Positions 9,073 to 17,921 are shown, numbered from the stretch's first letter. The stretch: 64,000 nt of DNA from Pegethrix bostrychoides GSE-TBD4-15B (GCA_019359155.1 JAHHHV010000091.1:83160-147159), one strand, 5' to 3'. The notes: generated from the sequence alone by a model not told the origin. Made by a program: numbers and translations.

Positions 9073-10533
9073 GAAGAGGCCAACGCCTTTTACCTTGTAG
9101 CCGGTTGGTTCCAAGATCGCCTGCGCTGCCTGTCTGCCCGAAATCGTCGCGCCCTCCATGCTGTCAATGTAGTCCTGCTGAGTGTAGCTGCCCGCCAGAA
9201 AGAAATTAGAGACAGGCGTTTTCTGCGCCGGACGATAGGGATCCATACCGGGATTTTCGCGGTAGAGCGACTGCGCCAGCTTGACGACGTTAAACCAAGT
9301 CATGTTGAGTTCTCGGGAGCTGGGAAACAAGTCATGCAGCTGCTTCAGGGCATGTTGAGCAATTTCCTCGTTGCTCAGCTTAATAAACGGATCGCCAGGA
9401 GTCAGCACCATCTGCATCAGCGAGCCTTGGCCTTCGCGGTAATAGTCTTTGGGGCTGCTGAGCGCCAGATCGCTAAAGCAGGAGAAGTCAGCATCGGCGC
9501 TGTAGAGTAGGTTGTTGATGCCCGCTGCATGGTCGAGCTGCCGCCTTGCCGCCGGGTCGTTCAGCTCAGTTACCCAGCCATCAAAGCGCAGCTGCACCGT
9601 CACGACAGGTACGGCTTCCAGCTTGTAGATATTGTCGAACTGCGGCCATTTGCGCCACTCGGCAGGCAGCAAGCGCTGAATTCCCGGTACGTCGCAGGCG
9701 GCCAAATAGACATCGGCCTGCACCGTTTCTTCGCCCTCGCCAGTCGCCGTGACAATGCCCGTCACCTGGGTCTGGCCATCCTGCTCGGCAAACTGAATCT
9801 GGCGTGTCTGACGGCGAGTATAGACCTTTGCACCTTTAGCCTCGATGTACTTGAGAATCGGTTTGCTGAGGTATTCATCCGGCGAGCCAGCCAGCATGTT
9901 CAGCCGCGAGGCTTCGGTTTTGGCCGCAAACATCATAAAAATCGTCAGCATACAGCGCGCCGAAATCTGCTCGGTGTCGATAAAGCCCAGCGCCAGCGCA
10001 ATCGGATCCCACATCCGGGTCAGGCTGTTTTGGGAGCCACCGTGGCTACGAAACCAGTCAGCAAAGCTCACTGAATCCAGCGCCCGAATCCACTTCATCG
10101 CCGCATCGTAGTTGACCAGTCCCAGCACAATTGGGCTAGTGCCCAGCGCTAGGGCGTTTTGCAGCTTGTCTTGCAGGGTGAGCTGCTGCGTGGTAAAAAA
10201 CGCTTTCAGCCCGTGAAACGGCGCGCCCAGCAGAAACTGAAAGTCGAGCTGACCGATTTCGCCGCCTTTGTTAATAAAATTATGCACATGCTCTTTGGGC
10301 AGCAGATTCTCGAAAGCTCCCACCTGTCGCATCAGGCCAAACAGGTTGCTGTAGTTGTTAAAAAACACATGCAGCCCCATCTCGACATGGTTGCCCTCAG
10401 CGTCTACCCAGCTGCCCACCTTGCCGCCAATAAACGACCGCGCCTCGAAGATCTCCACTTGATGTCCGGCATCTACTAGCTCAACCGCAGCAGCCAACCC
10501 CGCCAGTCCGGCTCCGATAATCGCAACGCGCAT
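9064..10533 (-). CDS. crtQ: Zeta-carotene desaturase (9,9'-di-cis-zeta-carotene desaturase)
   Basis: A 489-residue FAD-dependent enzyme that introduces two double bases-spanning desaturations into zeta-carotene to give tetra-cis-lycopene, in the plant-type (poly-cis) carotenoid pathway. The N-terminus [19 protein letters not shown] is the dinucleotide-binding fold. [20 protein letters not shown] and WFRSHGG are typical of ZDS rather than phytoene desaturase CrtP. The C-terminal [18 protein letters not shown] is the FAD/amine-oxidase signature. Length agrees with cyanobacterial homologues. It leads a two-gene unit with the SRPBCC gene and acts upstream of the carotenoid bound by OCP, also in this window. 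Confidence 0.95.
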   Translation of the reverse strand: MRVAIIGAGLAGLAAAVELVDAGHQVEIFEARSFIGGKVGSWVDAEGNHVEMGLHVFFNNYSNLFGLMRQVGAFENLLPKEHVHNFINKGGEIGQLDFQFLLGAPFHGLKAFFTTQQLTLQDKLQNALALGTSPIVLGLVNYDAAMKWIRALDSVSFADWFRSHGGSQNSLTRMWDPIALALGFIDTEQISARCMLTIFMMFAAKTEASRLNMLAGSPDEYLSKPILKYIEAKGAKVYTRRQTRQIQFAEQDGQTQVTGIVTATGEGEETVQADVYLAACDVPGIQRLLPAEWRKWPQFDNIYKLEAVPVVTVQLRFDGWVTELNDPAARRQLDHAAGINNLLYSADADFSCFSDLALSSPKDYYREGQGSLMQMVLTPGDPFIKLSNEEIAQHALKQLHDLFPSSRELNMTWFNVVKLAQSLYRENPGMDPYRPAQKTPVSNFFLAGSYTQQDYIDSMEGATISGRQAAQAILEPTGYKVKGVGLFKY

Positions 10534-10737
10534 GATCCAACCTAATCCTTAACGAGAGCTTCATATATTTTAATTTAGCCTAACTCTACAACTGCAAAAC
10601 GATACAGGGCTGATTCTCCAAACGGGACGGGTTCTGGGTATGCTGAGGACAGAGATAATTGGATACAAATTGGGTGAAGGGTGCGCCAGTCTCAGCATTT
10701 ATACTTAGCTCGCTTCAGCTCACTTCAGTTTTATTGC

Positions 10738-10767
10738 AGCAGCTTTATGACCAGCAGCTTTATGACC
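10738..10767. repeat. Exact 15-bp tandem duplication over a start codon
   Basis: agcagctttatgacc at 10738-10752 is repeated exactly at 10753-10767. Each copy contains an ATG (10747 and 10762) in frame with the alpha/beta hydrolase, so the gene has two equivalent candidate starts. Confidence 0.9.
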
Positions 10768-11670
10768 AGCGGCATCAGTTCCAGCGGCAGTTCCGGCATC
10801 AGTCTCGGATGGCAGCATCGCTTCATTGAAACCAACAGCATTCGCCTGCATTGCGTTACCCAAGGCGAGGGCGATTTGGTGCTGCTGCTGCATGGCTTCC
10901 CCGAATTTTGGTACTCCTGGCGGCATCAGATTCCGGTGTTGGCCAAGCACTTCAAAGTGGTGGTGCCCGATCTGCGCGGCTACAACGACTCCGATAAGCC
11001 CACAGGCGGCTATGACCTAGACACACTCAGCGCCGATATCCGAGGGCTAATTGAACATCTGGGATATACCAAAGCTCACATTGTTGGGCATGACTGGGGC
11101 GGCACGATTGCTTGGCACTTTGCCCAGCGGTTCCCAATGCTGCTCGATCGACTGGCGATTTTGAATGCGCCGCATCCGCAGCAGCTCCGCCAGGAAATGC
11201 TCAGCAACTTCGATCAGCTCCGGCGCAGCTGGTATTTGCTGGCGCTGCAAGTCCCGGCGCTGCCCGAATGGCTGATCCGCCAAAATCTGCGCGGCATCAT
11301 TACCAATCTGTTTCAAGAGCAGGCGATTCGCAAAGGCGCGTTCACCGGCAAAGACACCGAGATCTATCAGGCGGCACTCGAAAAGCCGGGAGCACTTTCG
11401 GCGGTTTTGAGTCACTATCGCCAGTGGCTCTCGCCCCAAACCTGGCTGGAAACCCTGGGGCGCAGCCCAGCTATTTTGCCCATCCAAGCGCCGACTCTGG
11501 TGCTCTGGGGAGAAGATGACTTTCTGTTTAGCCAGCGGCTGACTGAGCAGATGCACAGGCTGGTTTCTGCGCCGCTGAAGCTGAAGCTCTTGCAGCAGTG
11601 CGGGCATTGGGCGCAGCAAGAAGTGCCCCAAACTGTGAACCGGGAACTGCTCAGCTTCTTATGCCAGTAG
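10747..11670 (+). CDS. Alpha/beta hydrolase (epoxide hydrolase/dehalogenase-like)
   Basis: A hydrolase of about 307 residues. The oxyanion motif HGFPEFWYSW and nucleophile elbow GHDWGG, with Asp in the nucleophile position, are typical of epoxide hydrolases and haloalkane dehalogenases. The acid residue is in VLWGEDDFL and the catalytic His in CGHWAQQE. A cap domain lies between. Reaction by an alkyl-enzyme ester is known for the family; the substrate here is unknown. The start is uncertain: the coding frame opens with GTG at 10681, but the first ATG is 10747 and a duplicated second is 10762. The N-terminal Ser/Gly-rich stretch looks non-essential. Confidence 0.87.
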   Translation: MTSSFMTSGISSSGSSGISLGWQHRFIETNSIRLHCVTQGEGDLVLLLHGFPEFWYSWRHQIPVLAKHFKVVVPDLRGYNDSDKPTGGYDLDTLSADIRGLIEHLGYTKAHIVGHDWGGTIAWHFAQRFPMLLDRLAILNAPHPQQLRQEMLSNFDQLRRSWYLLALQVPALPEWLIRQNLRGIITNLFQEQAIRKGAFTGKDTEIYQAALEKPGALSAVLSHYRQWLSPQTWLETLGRSPAILPIQAPTLVLWGEDDFLFSQRLTEQMHRLVSAPLKLKLLQQCGHWAQQEVPQTVNRELLSFLCQ

Positions 11671-11675
11671 GCTCT

Positions 11676-11712
11676 CTGGCGTAATACTGGCGTAATGCTG
11701 GCGCAATGCTGG
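11676..11712. repeat. Tandem repeat, period 11, three copies
   Basis: CTGGCGTAATA, CTGGCGTAATG and CTGGCGCAATG lie in tandem at 11676-11708, followed by a partial CTGG. The array starts just after the hydrolase stop codon. Confidence 0.9.
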
Positions 11713-11994
11713 TATTTGCGCCGATGGCAACTGGGCTGAGGCTTGCCCCTACAGCTCAATTCCCCGTAATTTTGCGGTTATTCTGGGGGGGCAGACCCCC
11801 TATTCTGGGAATAGGTAGTTGATGGTGGCTGGCAGTGATGCTGGCGATTACAGCTGCTCAGGCTCTAGTTCTGTGGGATTGATAAACTCCCTGCAAAGCT
11901 TTGATGAGGAAACGCTAGCTGAGACAAAGTGGCCTAGATGGTTCGCTATCTTAATCGACAGGGCATCTTGAGGTGCAAGTCTTGAGATGCTTTG

Positions 11995-12030
11995 GGTGCC
12001 AGTTTGAGGTGCCAGTTTGGGGTGCCAGTT
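11995..12030. repeat. Tandem repeat, period 13, three copies
   Basis: ggtgccagtttga, ggtgccagtttgg and ggtgccagtt occur in tandem from 11995 (period 13). Confidence 0.9.
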
Positions 12031-12101
12031 ATTCCAGGCAACAGTCAGGTTCTTATGTTTGGTGAAGCCAGTCTGGATTTAAGTTTTGTCTAGCCATTAG
12101 C

Positions 12102-12149
12102 TCACGCTGCAAATCGGTCACGCTGCAAACCAGTCACGCTGCAAACCCC
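12102..12149. repeat. Tandem repeat, period 16, three copies
   Basis: tcacgctgcaaa followed by a variable tetranucleotide is repeated three times at 12102, 12118 and 12134. It lies 50 bp before the FHA gene. Confidence 0.92.
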
Positions 12150-12199
12150 ACGATATTAGCCCTTGCATCGCAAGGAATTCCGACTTAGGACGGTCTCAA

Positions 12200-12862
12200 A
12201 TGGCAAACCGCAATGAATTAGCTGCCTATACCTCTTCGCTCGTCGATATGAGTCAACATGCCGATTTGCAGGAGCGGCTGCGGCTGTATCAGGTGTTCTC
12301 CAAGCTCTACGAGCACCATCGGGCATTGCTAGACGAGATTTTGGAGCTAGAAAGCTCAACGGGCAGCAGCCTAGCCTCCGTGACGCTGCCCTACGTGCAG
12401 GGCTTCGCCGCTCAGCAGGGGAGCTATCTGGTCACCAACCTGATGGGCGGCAAAACGCAGGCGATTACTCAGCCTCAGCAGATCTGGGTGATTGGGCGAG
12501 ATAGCAAGCAGTCGCTGATTTCAGTGCGCGATATTCGGCTCTCGCGTCACCATGCCGCAATTCAATATGTGGCCAACCAGGGCTTCTACCTGATTGATTT
12601 AGGCAGTCGCAATCAGTCGATGATCAACGGTGAGCCAGTCCGCCAAGCCTTGCTCAAAGATGGCGATCAGATTCGGTTGGGAAGCGTGGCCTTCACGTTT
12701 TTCCTCTGTGAATCGATGCGGAGCCTCCGCTCGCTGCCGCCTGAAATTTTGGCTAAGCTCCAGACTGCCCAGAGCGTTGGCTTTGAGGATGCTGGGCAGC
12801 TTCCTGAGTTCTTTTCAGCAAATCTGCTTGAAGAAGACAATTTGCCGACGCTAGAACTTTAG
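12200..12862 (+). CDS. FHA-domain protein
   Basis: A 220-residue protein. An N-terminal helical region (about 1-80) is followed by a forkhead-associated domain at about 90-175, which binds phosphothreonine peptides. The FHA hallmarks are visible: IGRDSKQSL (Gly-Arg), LSRHHAAIQ (Ser-Arg-x-His) and LGSRNQSMINGEPV (Asn-Gly). The C-terminal 45 residues are acidic. This implies signalling downstream of a Ser/Thr kinase, but no kinase is nearby. No strong ribosome site precedes the ATG. The domain call is firm and the role is open. Confidence 0.88.
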   Translation: MANRNELAAYTSSLVDMSQHADLQERLRLYQVFSKLYEHHRALLDEILELESSTGSSLASVTLPYVQGFAAQQGSYLVTNLMGGKTQAITQPQQIWVIGRDSKQSLISVRDIRLSRHHAAIQYVANQGFYLIDLGSRNQSMINGEPVRQALLKDGDQIRLGSVAFTFFLCESMRSLRSLPPEILAKLQTAQSVGFEDAGQLPEFFSANLLEEDNLPTLEL

Positions 12863-12896
12863 CCAGAGCTTGGGCCAGAGCTTGGGCCAGAGTTTG
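12862..12896. repeat. Tandem repeat, period 12, from the FHA stop codon
   Basis: gccagagcttgg at 12862-12873 is repeated exactly at 12874-12885, then gccagagtttga. The first unit overlaps the last base of the TAG stop (12860-12862). Confidence 0.9.
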
Positions 12897-12986
12897 AGAA
12901 AATGTGAGCGCTGGAATTCGCTATCCTGAAGGCCAAACACCTGCTACAATGGCGAAGTTCCGCGTCCATTCATAGTTTTTTAGTCT

Positions 12987-13490
12987 TTGAGTCAATCTGT
13001 AGATCTGCCTAAAGTTGACGATTTTTTGCAAGAGCTCGCCGCGATTCAGCAGACTGGATCGAAGCGCGTTGCTCTGTTGGGTTCACGCCATGTGCCCATT
13101 ACCCACCAGCATCTGATCGAGTTAATGAGCTACGCGCTGGTGCTCTCCGGCAATCATATTCTCACCTCCGGCGCGGCGGGGACTAACTCAGCCGCCATTC
13201 GCGGGGCAATGCGAGCCGATCCAAATTTGCTGACGGTGATTTTGCCGCAGAGTATGGAGCGCCAGCCGCGTGAATCCCGCGAACAGCTCGAGCAGGTGAT
13301 CCACCTCGTCGAAAATCCAGAGTATGACCATCTACCTCTGGCCGAAGCCAGCGCGGTCTGCAATCAAGAGATCATTTCGCGCTGCCAGCAGCTGATTTGC
13401 TTTGCGTTCCACGACAGCCAAATTTTGTTGAAGACCTGCCGCGATGCCGAAGAGCAGCACAAGGTGGTGACGCTATTTTATTTCGACTAG
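12987..13490 (+). CDS. DprA/Smf-like Rossmann-fold protein (DNA recombination-mediator A domain)
   Basis: A 167-residue protein of the cyanobacterial group annotated as DNA recombination-mediator protein A-like, with a Rossmann-like fold shared by DprA and LOG proteins. SKRVALLGSRHVPITHQH near residue 25 and LTSGAAGTNSAAIRGAM near residue 60 are the nucleotide-binding-type segments. It is half the length of full DprA and lacks the SAM and DML1 domains, so competence function is not implied. The start is TTG at 12987, because no ATG occurs before residue 48 and the N-terminus MSQSVDLPKVDDF is conserved in the group as I recall it. Function is unproven. Confidence 0.75.
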   Translation: MSQSVDLPKVDDFLQELAAIQQTGSKRVALLGSRHVPITHQHLIELMSYALVLSGNHILTSGAAGTNSAAIRGAMRADPNLLTVILPQSMERQPRESREQLEQVIHLVENPEYDHLPLAEASAVCNQEIISRCQQLICFAFHDSQILLKTCRDAEEQHKVVTLFYFD

Positions 13491-13560
13491 ATCTAGATTC
13501 TCGTGAATCTGGTAATTCTCGTTAATCCTGTAACGCACAGCCCCTAAACTCATAGCACCC

Positions 13561-13968
13561 ATGCAGCTTTCCACTCACGCCCTGCTGCTCTACTCAATCG
13601 CGGCAGCCGCCGCCTTAGTTTACCTGCCGTTTTTGCTGGTAGGCTTTGGGCGACTTCAGACCGGATATGATATGGCTTCCCCGCGCGCCATGTTTGATAA
13701 ACTGCCAATCTACGCCCAGCGCGCTACCTGGGCACACCAGAACTCGTTTGAGTCGTTTGGCCTGTTTGCCGCCGCTGCCCTGATGGCCTATGTGACGCAG
13801 GTAGACACAGCGAACGCCGCCTACATGGCAATCGCCTATCTGATCGCTCGTCTGCTGTATTCAGTTTTTTATATTCTGAATCTGCCGCTGCTGCGTTCGC
13901 TGATGTTCGCGGTCGGTTCGGTTGCGATTGGCTCGCTGATGTTGCAGAGTCTGTCGCAGGTGGCCTGA
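13561..13968 (+). CDS. MAPEG-family membrane protein
   Basis: A 135-residue protein with four membrane helices (about 8-28, 55-75, 82-100 and 105-125). The MAPEG pattern is seen in RATWAHQNSFESFGLFAAAAL, where the Arg-Ala...His-Gln-Asn...Glu-Ser-Phe run is typical of the bacterial eicosanoid/glutathione-metabolism branch. Bacterial members have no settled substrate. A spacer of about 85 bp separates it from yajQ on the same strand. Confidence 0.85.
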   Translation: MQLSTHALLLYSIAAAAALVYLPFLLVGFGRLQTGYDMASPRAMFDKLPIYAQRATWAHQNSFESFGLFAAAALMAYVTQVDTANAAYMAIAYLIARLLYSVFYILNLPLLRSLMFAVGSVAIGSLMLQSLSQVA

Positions 13969-14054
13969 GTTGCAAAGGTTCGGTAGAATATAGCCCCGAC
14001 TATAGTCCTGGGCAGTAGTTCAGCTTCTGTCCAACTCAACTTCACCTTTGACCT

Positions 14055-14546
14055 ATGGCTTCTAACTATTCGTTTGATGTCGTCAGCGATTTTGATCGGC
14101 AGGAGTTGGTCAACACCATTGATCAAACCGTGCGAGAAATTGGGACGCGCTATGACCTGAAAGACACCAAAACCACGGTTGAGCTAGGCGCAGACTCGAT
14201 CACAATCAATACCGACAGCGACTTCACGCTGGATGCAGTCCATACGATTTTGCAGACCAAAGCGGCTAAGCGCAACCTGTCGCTGAAGATTTTTGACTAT
14301 GGCAAGGTCGAGTCCGCCAGCGGCAACCGAGTGCGGCAGGAAATCAAGCTGCAAAAAGGGATCAGCTCTGAGATTGCCAAGCAGATCTCCAAGCTGATCC
14401 GCGACGAATTCAAGAAGGTGCAGCCCTCAATTCAGGGCGACGCAGTGCGGGTTTCGGCCAAAGACAAAGACGATCTGCAAACTGTGATCCAGCGCCTCAA
14501 ACAAGAAGACTATCCAGTGGCGCTCCAGTTCACAAACTATCGTTAA
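14055..14546 (+). CDS. yajQ: YajQ family nucleotide-binding protein
   Basis: A 163-residue protein of the UPF0234/YajQ family, recognisable from [29 protein letters not shown] and the end VALQFTNYR. It has two ferredoxin-like folds. Members bind cyclic di-GMP in some proteobacteria and RNA or tRNA in others; the cyanobacterial ligand is untested. Length is normal. Confidence 0.93.
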   Translation: MASNYSFDVVSDFDRQELVNTIDQTVREIGTRYDLKDTKTTVELGADSITINTDSDFTLDAVHTILQTKAAKRNLSLKIFDYGKVESASGNRVRQEIKLQKGISSEIAKQISKLIRDEFKKVQPSIQGDAVRVSAKDKDDLQTVIQRLKQEDYPVALQFTNYR

Positions 14547-14609
14547 GAGTTCTCTCATAATTCTGTGATTTTGGCTAGGGAAAGCGCTCATTCAGTGGCA
14601 TGATATTGA

Positions 14610-14641
14610 ATGAGCCAGCTCATCTAAATTAGCTGGCTCAT
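14610..14641. terminator. Perfect stem-loop between yajQ and psbV
   Basis: ATGAGCCAGCT at 14610-14620 pairs perfectly with AGCTGGCTCAT at 14631-14641, an 11-bp stem and 10-nt loop, 64 bp after the yajQ stop. There is no T-run after it, so it may act as a terminator or as an mRNA stabiliser. Confidence 0.55.
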
Positions 14642-14792
14642 GCTCGCTGTGTTGAATTCGCGTCATTCCGATCGGCCTGAACACTGGGCGCATCAGATAG
14701 CGATTGCAAAATGAATGATTGTCGAGAAGGACTGTCGAACATTTACTCATGCCCGTCACTCCGATCACTGAGGACGCTTTATAAGGAGAATC

Positions 14793-15284
14793 ATGTTTAA
14801 GAAATCTATCTGGCTGATTGCGGCCACGCTGGTTTTGACCTTTCAGCTTTGGGTGGGAAGCGCAACTGCTACTGAACTCGATGTTGCTACCCGCACGGTT
14901 CCGCTCAACGGCGATGGCGATACGGTGACGCTGAGCCTGGAGCAAGTCTCGGAAGGCAAGCGGCTGTTTAACTACGCCTGCGGTCAGTGTCACGTTGGCG
15001 GCGTGACCAAAACCGACCCGAATGTGGGTCTCGACCCCGAAACGCTAGCACTGGCTACCCCACGTCGGGATAACCTGGAGTCGCTAGTCGACTATATGCA
15101 CGACCCCACCACGTTTGACGGTGCTGAATCAATTGCCGAACTACACCCCAGTACCCAAAGCACCGATATTTTCCCGAAGATGCGGAATTTGACCGAAGAC
15201 AATCTGGTGGCAATTGCCGGACATATCTTGCTTCAGCCCAAAGTCGTGGGTGTCAAGTGGGGCGGCGGCAAGATCTACTACTAG
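14793..15284 (+). CDS. psbV: Photosystem II cytochrome c550
   Basis: A 163-residue extrinsic PSII subunit on the lumenal side that stabilises the Mn4CaO5 oxygen-evolving cluster. The signal peptide runs to about Ala26 (GSATA), with the mature protein starting at TELDV. Heme c attaches at C63-GQ-C66-H67, and the second axial ligand is His118 (ELHPS), as in standard c550. A ribosome site AAGGAG precedes the ATG. It is the first of three electron-transfer genes (psbV, psbV2, petE) on one strand. Confidence 0.97.
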   Translation: MFKKSIWLIAATLVLTFQLWVGSATATELDVATRTVPLNGDGDTVTLSLEQVSEGKRLFNYACGQCHVGGVTKTDPNVGLDPETLALATPRRDNLESLVDYMHDPTTFDGAESIAELHPSTQSTDIFPKMRNLTEDNLVAIAGHILLQPKVVGVKWGGGKIYY

Positions 15285-15306
15285 ACCGAGCCACTAGACC
15301 GAGCCA
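15281..15306. repeat. Exact 13-bp tandem duplication across the psbV stop
   Basis: actagaccgagcc at 15281-15293 is repeated exactly at 15294-15306. The first copy contains the psbV stop codon (15282-15284). Confidence 0.92.
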
Positions 15307-15353
15307 TTAGGCTCAGCCAATTGCGCGAGTCTGCATTCCTTCTGGCCATCACC

Positions 15354-15842
15354 ATGCGACTTTTGCCCAAGTTCAGCTCATTGATCGTTGCGCTAGCCAC
15401 GGTTTGGCTGAGTCTAGCTTTCTGCGCCCCCAGCTGGGCTGAAGACCTGTATATTCGCCGCTATTTGGGCGTGCAGGAACCCGTGCCGATCCTGCTGAAT
15501 GCCGCAGGCGAAACCCGCCTGTTTTCAGCGACAGAGCTGAGTGCAGGCAAGCGTTTCTTTGAGGAAAACTGCAAAAACTGCCATGTTGGTGGTTCGACGT
15601 TGCCCGACCCAACTGTGCCGCTGTCACTCGATGCGCTTCAGCAGGCCACGCCTCCCCGGGACAATCTGCTGTCGCTGGTGGCGTTTTTGCGTCAGCCAAT
15701 GACCTATGACGGCAGCGAAGAAACCTACGCTTGTCGGCAGATTTCTGAGAGTTGGCTTGCAGCAGGTGAGGTCGAGAATCTAGCGGCCTTCGTCTTGCGC
15801 TCAGCTCAAAAAGCGCCCGGGTGGGGAAACACTACCTTTTGA
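15354..15842 (+). CDS. psbV2: PsbV2, cytochrome c550-like protein with Cys in the axial-ligand position
   Basis: A 162-residue paralogue of PsbV. The ATG at 15354 gives a clean signal peptide (MRLLPKFSSL... to SWA29), so I prefer it to the in-frame TTG at 15321. Heme is held at C73-KN-C76-H77. Where PsbV has its axial His, this protein has TYACRQIS with Cys127. Cys ligation of the heme is known for PsbV2 of Thermosynechococcus, so this is a low-spin His/Cys c-type heme by inference. The function of PsbV2 is still poorly defined; it can partly replace PsbV in PSII. It lies 69 bp after psbV, probably in one operon. Confidence 0.92.
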   Translation: MRLLPKFSSLIVALATVWLSLAFCAPSWAEDLYIRRYLGVQEPVPILLNAAGETRLFSATELSAGKRFFEENCKNCHVGGSTLPDPTVPLSLDALQQATPPRDNLLSLVAFLRQPMTYDGSEETYACRQISESWLAAGEVENLAAFVLRSAQKAPGWGNTTF

Positions 15843-15929
15843 GAAGTCTGTACCCACTGAAATAGAGCTGAATTCAAGATAAAATCTAGATGAGAACGAA
15901 ATCAATTTAAGTCTCCGAGGTTTTTCAAA

Positions 15930-16310
15930 ATGCAACGAATTTCTGCTGCTCTGAGGAGTTTGACGCTCACCTTTTTCGCGGCTGTACTGGTGGTTGGCAG
16001 CTTGTTCATGGCGGCTTCGCCAGCCTCTGCTGAAACCTACACTGTTAAGATGGGTGCAGACAATGGAATGCTGGCCTTTCAGCCGGCAACGGTGACGGTC
16101 AAACCGGGCGACACCGTAAAATGGGTGAACAACAAGCTGCCTCCCCACAACATCATGTTTGAAGGTGATGCGGCGAACAAGTCGCACGACCAGCTGATGT
16201 TCTCTCCAGGTGAGAACTACGAAGTCACCTTTGATAAGGAAGGCACCTACAGCTACTACTGCTCACCCCACCGGGGCGCGGGCATGGCTGGCAAAGTCAT
16301 CGTCGAATAA
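15930..16310 (+). CDS. petE: Plastocyanin
   Basis: A 126-residue blue copper protein that carries electrons from cytochrome b6f to photosystem I in the lumen. The signal peptide ends at about Ala34 (SPASA) and the mature protein starts ETYTVKMG. Copper ligands are His73 (LPPHN), Cys111, His114 and Met119 ([13 protein letters not shown]). A GAGG ribosome site precedes the start. It follows psbV2 by 87 bp and ends at a strong terminator. In Thermosynechococcus the place after psbV2 holds petJ (cytochrome c6), so the functional equivalent sits here instead. Confidence 0.97.
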   Translation: MQRISAALRSLTLTFFAAVLVVGSLFMAASPASAETYTVKMGADNGMLAFQPATVTVKPGDTVKWVNNKLPPHNIMFEGDAANKSHDQLMFSPGENYEVTFDKEGTYSYYCSPHRGAGMAGKVIVE

Positions 16311-16355
16311 GCCGCTGGCTCAGCCAAAGACCGGCTCAATCAAAAACTAGCTGCG

Positions 16356-16423
16356 CTGAGGCAGGAGTTCGATCTAATTCAAGCAATAGCTTGGGTTTTG
16401 AGCGACTCCTGCCTTAGTTTTTT
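16356..16423 (+). terminator. Strong terminator after petE
   Basis: ctgaggcaggagt at 16356-16368 pairs with actcctgccttag at 16405-16417 (13 bp, one G-T pair), followed by TTTTTT at 16418-16423. The loop is 36 nt and could fold further. Confidence 0.85.
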
Positions 16424-16570
16424 AAAATCAGCTTGTCTCAGAGTCATTTGCAAGCGTCTTCAAGATCTGCAAACAATCTGCCAAAATTACGCCCTACTCT
16501 TGCGCCAAGACTCAGGTTCACGATACTCTTGATAGTACAAAAGTATTAAAACCTCTGTCTAGGGAAAAAT

Positions 16571-16909
16571 ATGGCTGACGCAGAAGGGCTGGATGTTTTG
16601 CTGACTCATTTACAGGCGCAACAGCAGCAAATGGCCAAGGGGCTGACGGGGCTAGAGCAGTTTTCGCGGGTGGAGGGAGAGCTGCCAATTGATGTTTCTC
16701 TGGAGCTAGCCGTACTGACTCTGGCGCATTTTCGCTATCGCGGCATCCCGCAATGGCGCGTCCAGCAGACCTACAGCTTTACCTGTGACGGCGTGTTTGC
16801 TCTGACCTATGTGGAGTCTTGGGAGCAGGGGACGCCGATTCGATTTACGCCAGAAGAGACGGTTGTGATTGCGCGGCATCTCATCCAGCAGGAGGATGAC
16901 GAGTGGTAG
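16571..16909 (+). CDS. Unknown small soluble protein
   Basis: A 112-residue acidic protein with a Gln-rich helix near the N-terminus (residues 10-22) and a beta-rich middle (QQTYSFTCDGVFALTYVESW). There is no signal peptide or membrane segment. I do not recognise the family. It has a clear ATG start and is flanked by the petE terminator and a duplicated spacer, so it is probably a single-gene unit. Confidence 0.65.
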   Translation: MADAEGLDVLLTHLQAQQQQMAKGLTGLEQFSRVEGELPIDVSLELAVLTLAHFRYRGIPQWRVQQTYSFTCDGVFALTYVESWEQGTPIRFTPEETVVIARHLIQQEDDEW

Positions 16910-16934
16910 GTTGGTCAGACTAGATTGCTCAGAC

Positions 16935-16962
16935 TGTCCAACACTAGATGTCCAACACTAGA
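16935..16962. repeat. Exact 14-bp tandem duplication
   Basis: tgtccaacactaga at 16935-16948 is repeated exactly at 16949-16962, then decays into ctgtcaaacagtcaaac. Confidence 0.9.
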
Positions 16963-17081
16963 CTGTCAAACAGTCAAACAAAAGATTTGCGCTCAGATCT
17001 ACCTGAACTCTGACGAGCGGCACATACCGCAAGGACGGCGCTGCCTTTACAATCTTGATGTTGCAATTGAGGGCATGATCT

Positions 17082-17807
17082 GTGGTTCCAATCCGTGACG
17101 AAAACCCCACCCGCGGCACTGCCTATGTCACCTACGCGCTAATTATCCTCAACATTTTGGTGTTCATCTACGAAGCCACGCTCATGGGGCCTCGCCTAGA
17201 GACATTTTTTGATACTTGGGCTATTGTCCCCAGCCAGCTAACCGCCAGCTTTGCAGGCAGTCCTCGCCATTCACTCCCTGCCGAAGCCCTGACGCTGGTG
17301 ACCTCGCAGTTTTTGCATGGCGGCATTTTGCACTTGGGCGGCAATATGCTCTATCTCTGGATCTTTGGCAACAACGTCGAAGACGAAATGGGGCATACTC
17401 GCTTTTTAATTTTTTATCTGCTCTGCGGTATTTTTGCGGGCTTAGCCCAATACTTTTTTGCGGCAGACTCGTCTATCCCTTCGCTGGGCGCGAGCGGCGC
17501 GATTGCTGGCGTGCTGGGGGCTTACGTGCTGCGCTTCCCGCAGGCCAGAGTGTTGGCAGCTATTCCGATTTTTATTATCTTCTTCACCTTTCGCGTGCCC
17601 GCCATTCTGTTTCTGGGCTTTTGGTTCGTGCAGCAGGCGTTCTATGGCGTAGCTAGCTTTGGCGCACCGACCAATATCGGGATGGAAAGTGGCGGAATCG
17701 CCTACTGGGCACATGCGGGTGGCTTTGTGGTAGGTGCAGTGCTGGGGCCGCTATTCGGGCTATTTTCTACCTCAGGCGTGAAGCCGTTTTCTGACGGCAA
17801 GTTCTGA
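17082..17807 (+). CDS. Rhomboid-family intramembrane serine protease
   Basis: A 241-residue protein with about six membrane helices. The catalytic Ser is in GASGAIAGVLGAY and the catalytic His in YWAHAGGFVVGAVLG. The HGGILHLGGNMLYLWIFG segment is the conserved L1-helix 2 region with the oxyanion-hole His/Asn. Rhomboids cleave transmembrane helices of partner proteins; the partner is unknown here. The start is GTG at 17082, giving MVPIRDENPTR, the usual start of bacterial homologues. Confidence 0.92.
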   Translation: MVPIRDENPTRGTAYVTYALIILNILVFIYEATLMGPRLETFFDTWAIVPSQLTASFAGSPRHSLPAEALTLVTSQFLHGGILHLGGNMLYLWIFGNNVEDEMGHTRFLIFYLLCGIFAGLAQYFFAADSSIPSLGASGAIAGVLGAYVLRFPQARVLAAIPIFIIFFTFRVPAILFLGFWFVQQAFYGVASFGAPTNIGMESGGIAYWAHAGGFVVGAVLGPLFGLFSTSGVKPFSDGKF

Positions 17808-17830
17808 TCTACTGGAGTGATCTACTAGAG
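17805..17830. repeat. 13-bp tandem duplication beginning at the rhomboid stop
   Basis: tgatctactggag at 17805-17817 is followed by tgatctactagag at 17818-17830. The first three bases are the rhomboid TGA stop. A second 12-bp duplication (ctagatttgat) lies at about 17880-17903. Confidence 0.88.
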
Positions 17831-17846
17831 CGACGGCTCACGATTG

Positions 17847-17876
17847 AGCAAGGCAGGATTGCTGTTCTGCCTTGCT
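17847..17876. terminator. Bidirectional stem-loop between convergent genes
   Basis: AGCAAGGCAG at 17847-17856 pairs perfectly with CTGCCTTGCT at 17867-17876. It lies between the ends of the rhomboid and RTX genes and can serve both strands. No long T-run is present. Confidence 0.65.
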
Positions 17877-17921
17877 TACCTAGATTTGATCTAGATTTGA
17901 TCCAGCTTGATCTCACACAGG

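Larger units (their letters stand above)
11671..12199. other. Intergenic region dense in tandem duplications
   Basis: No gene is supported in this 529 bp gap between the hydrolase and FHA genes. It contains three unrelated three-copy tandem repeats (11676, 11995 and 12102, listed separately) and no clear terminator or promoter. Confidence 0.65.
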
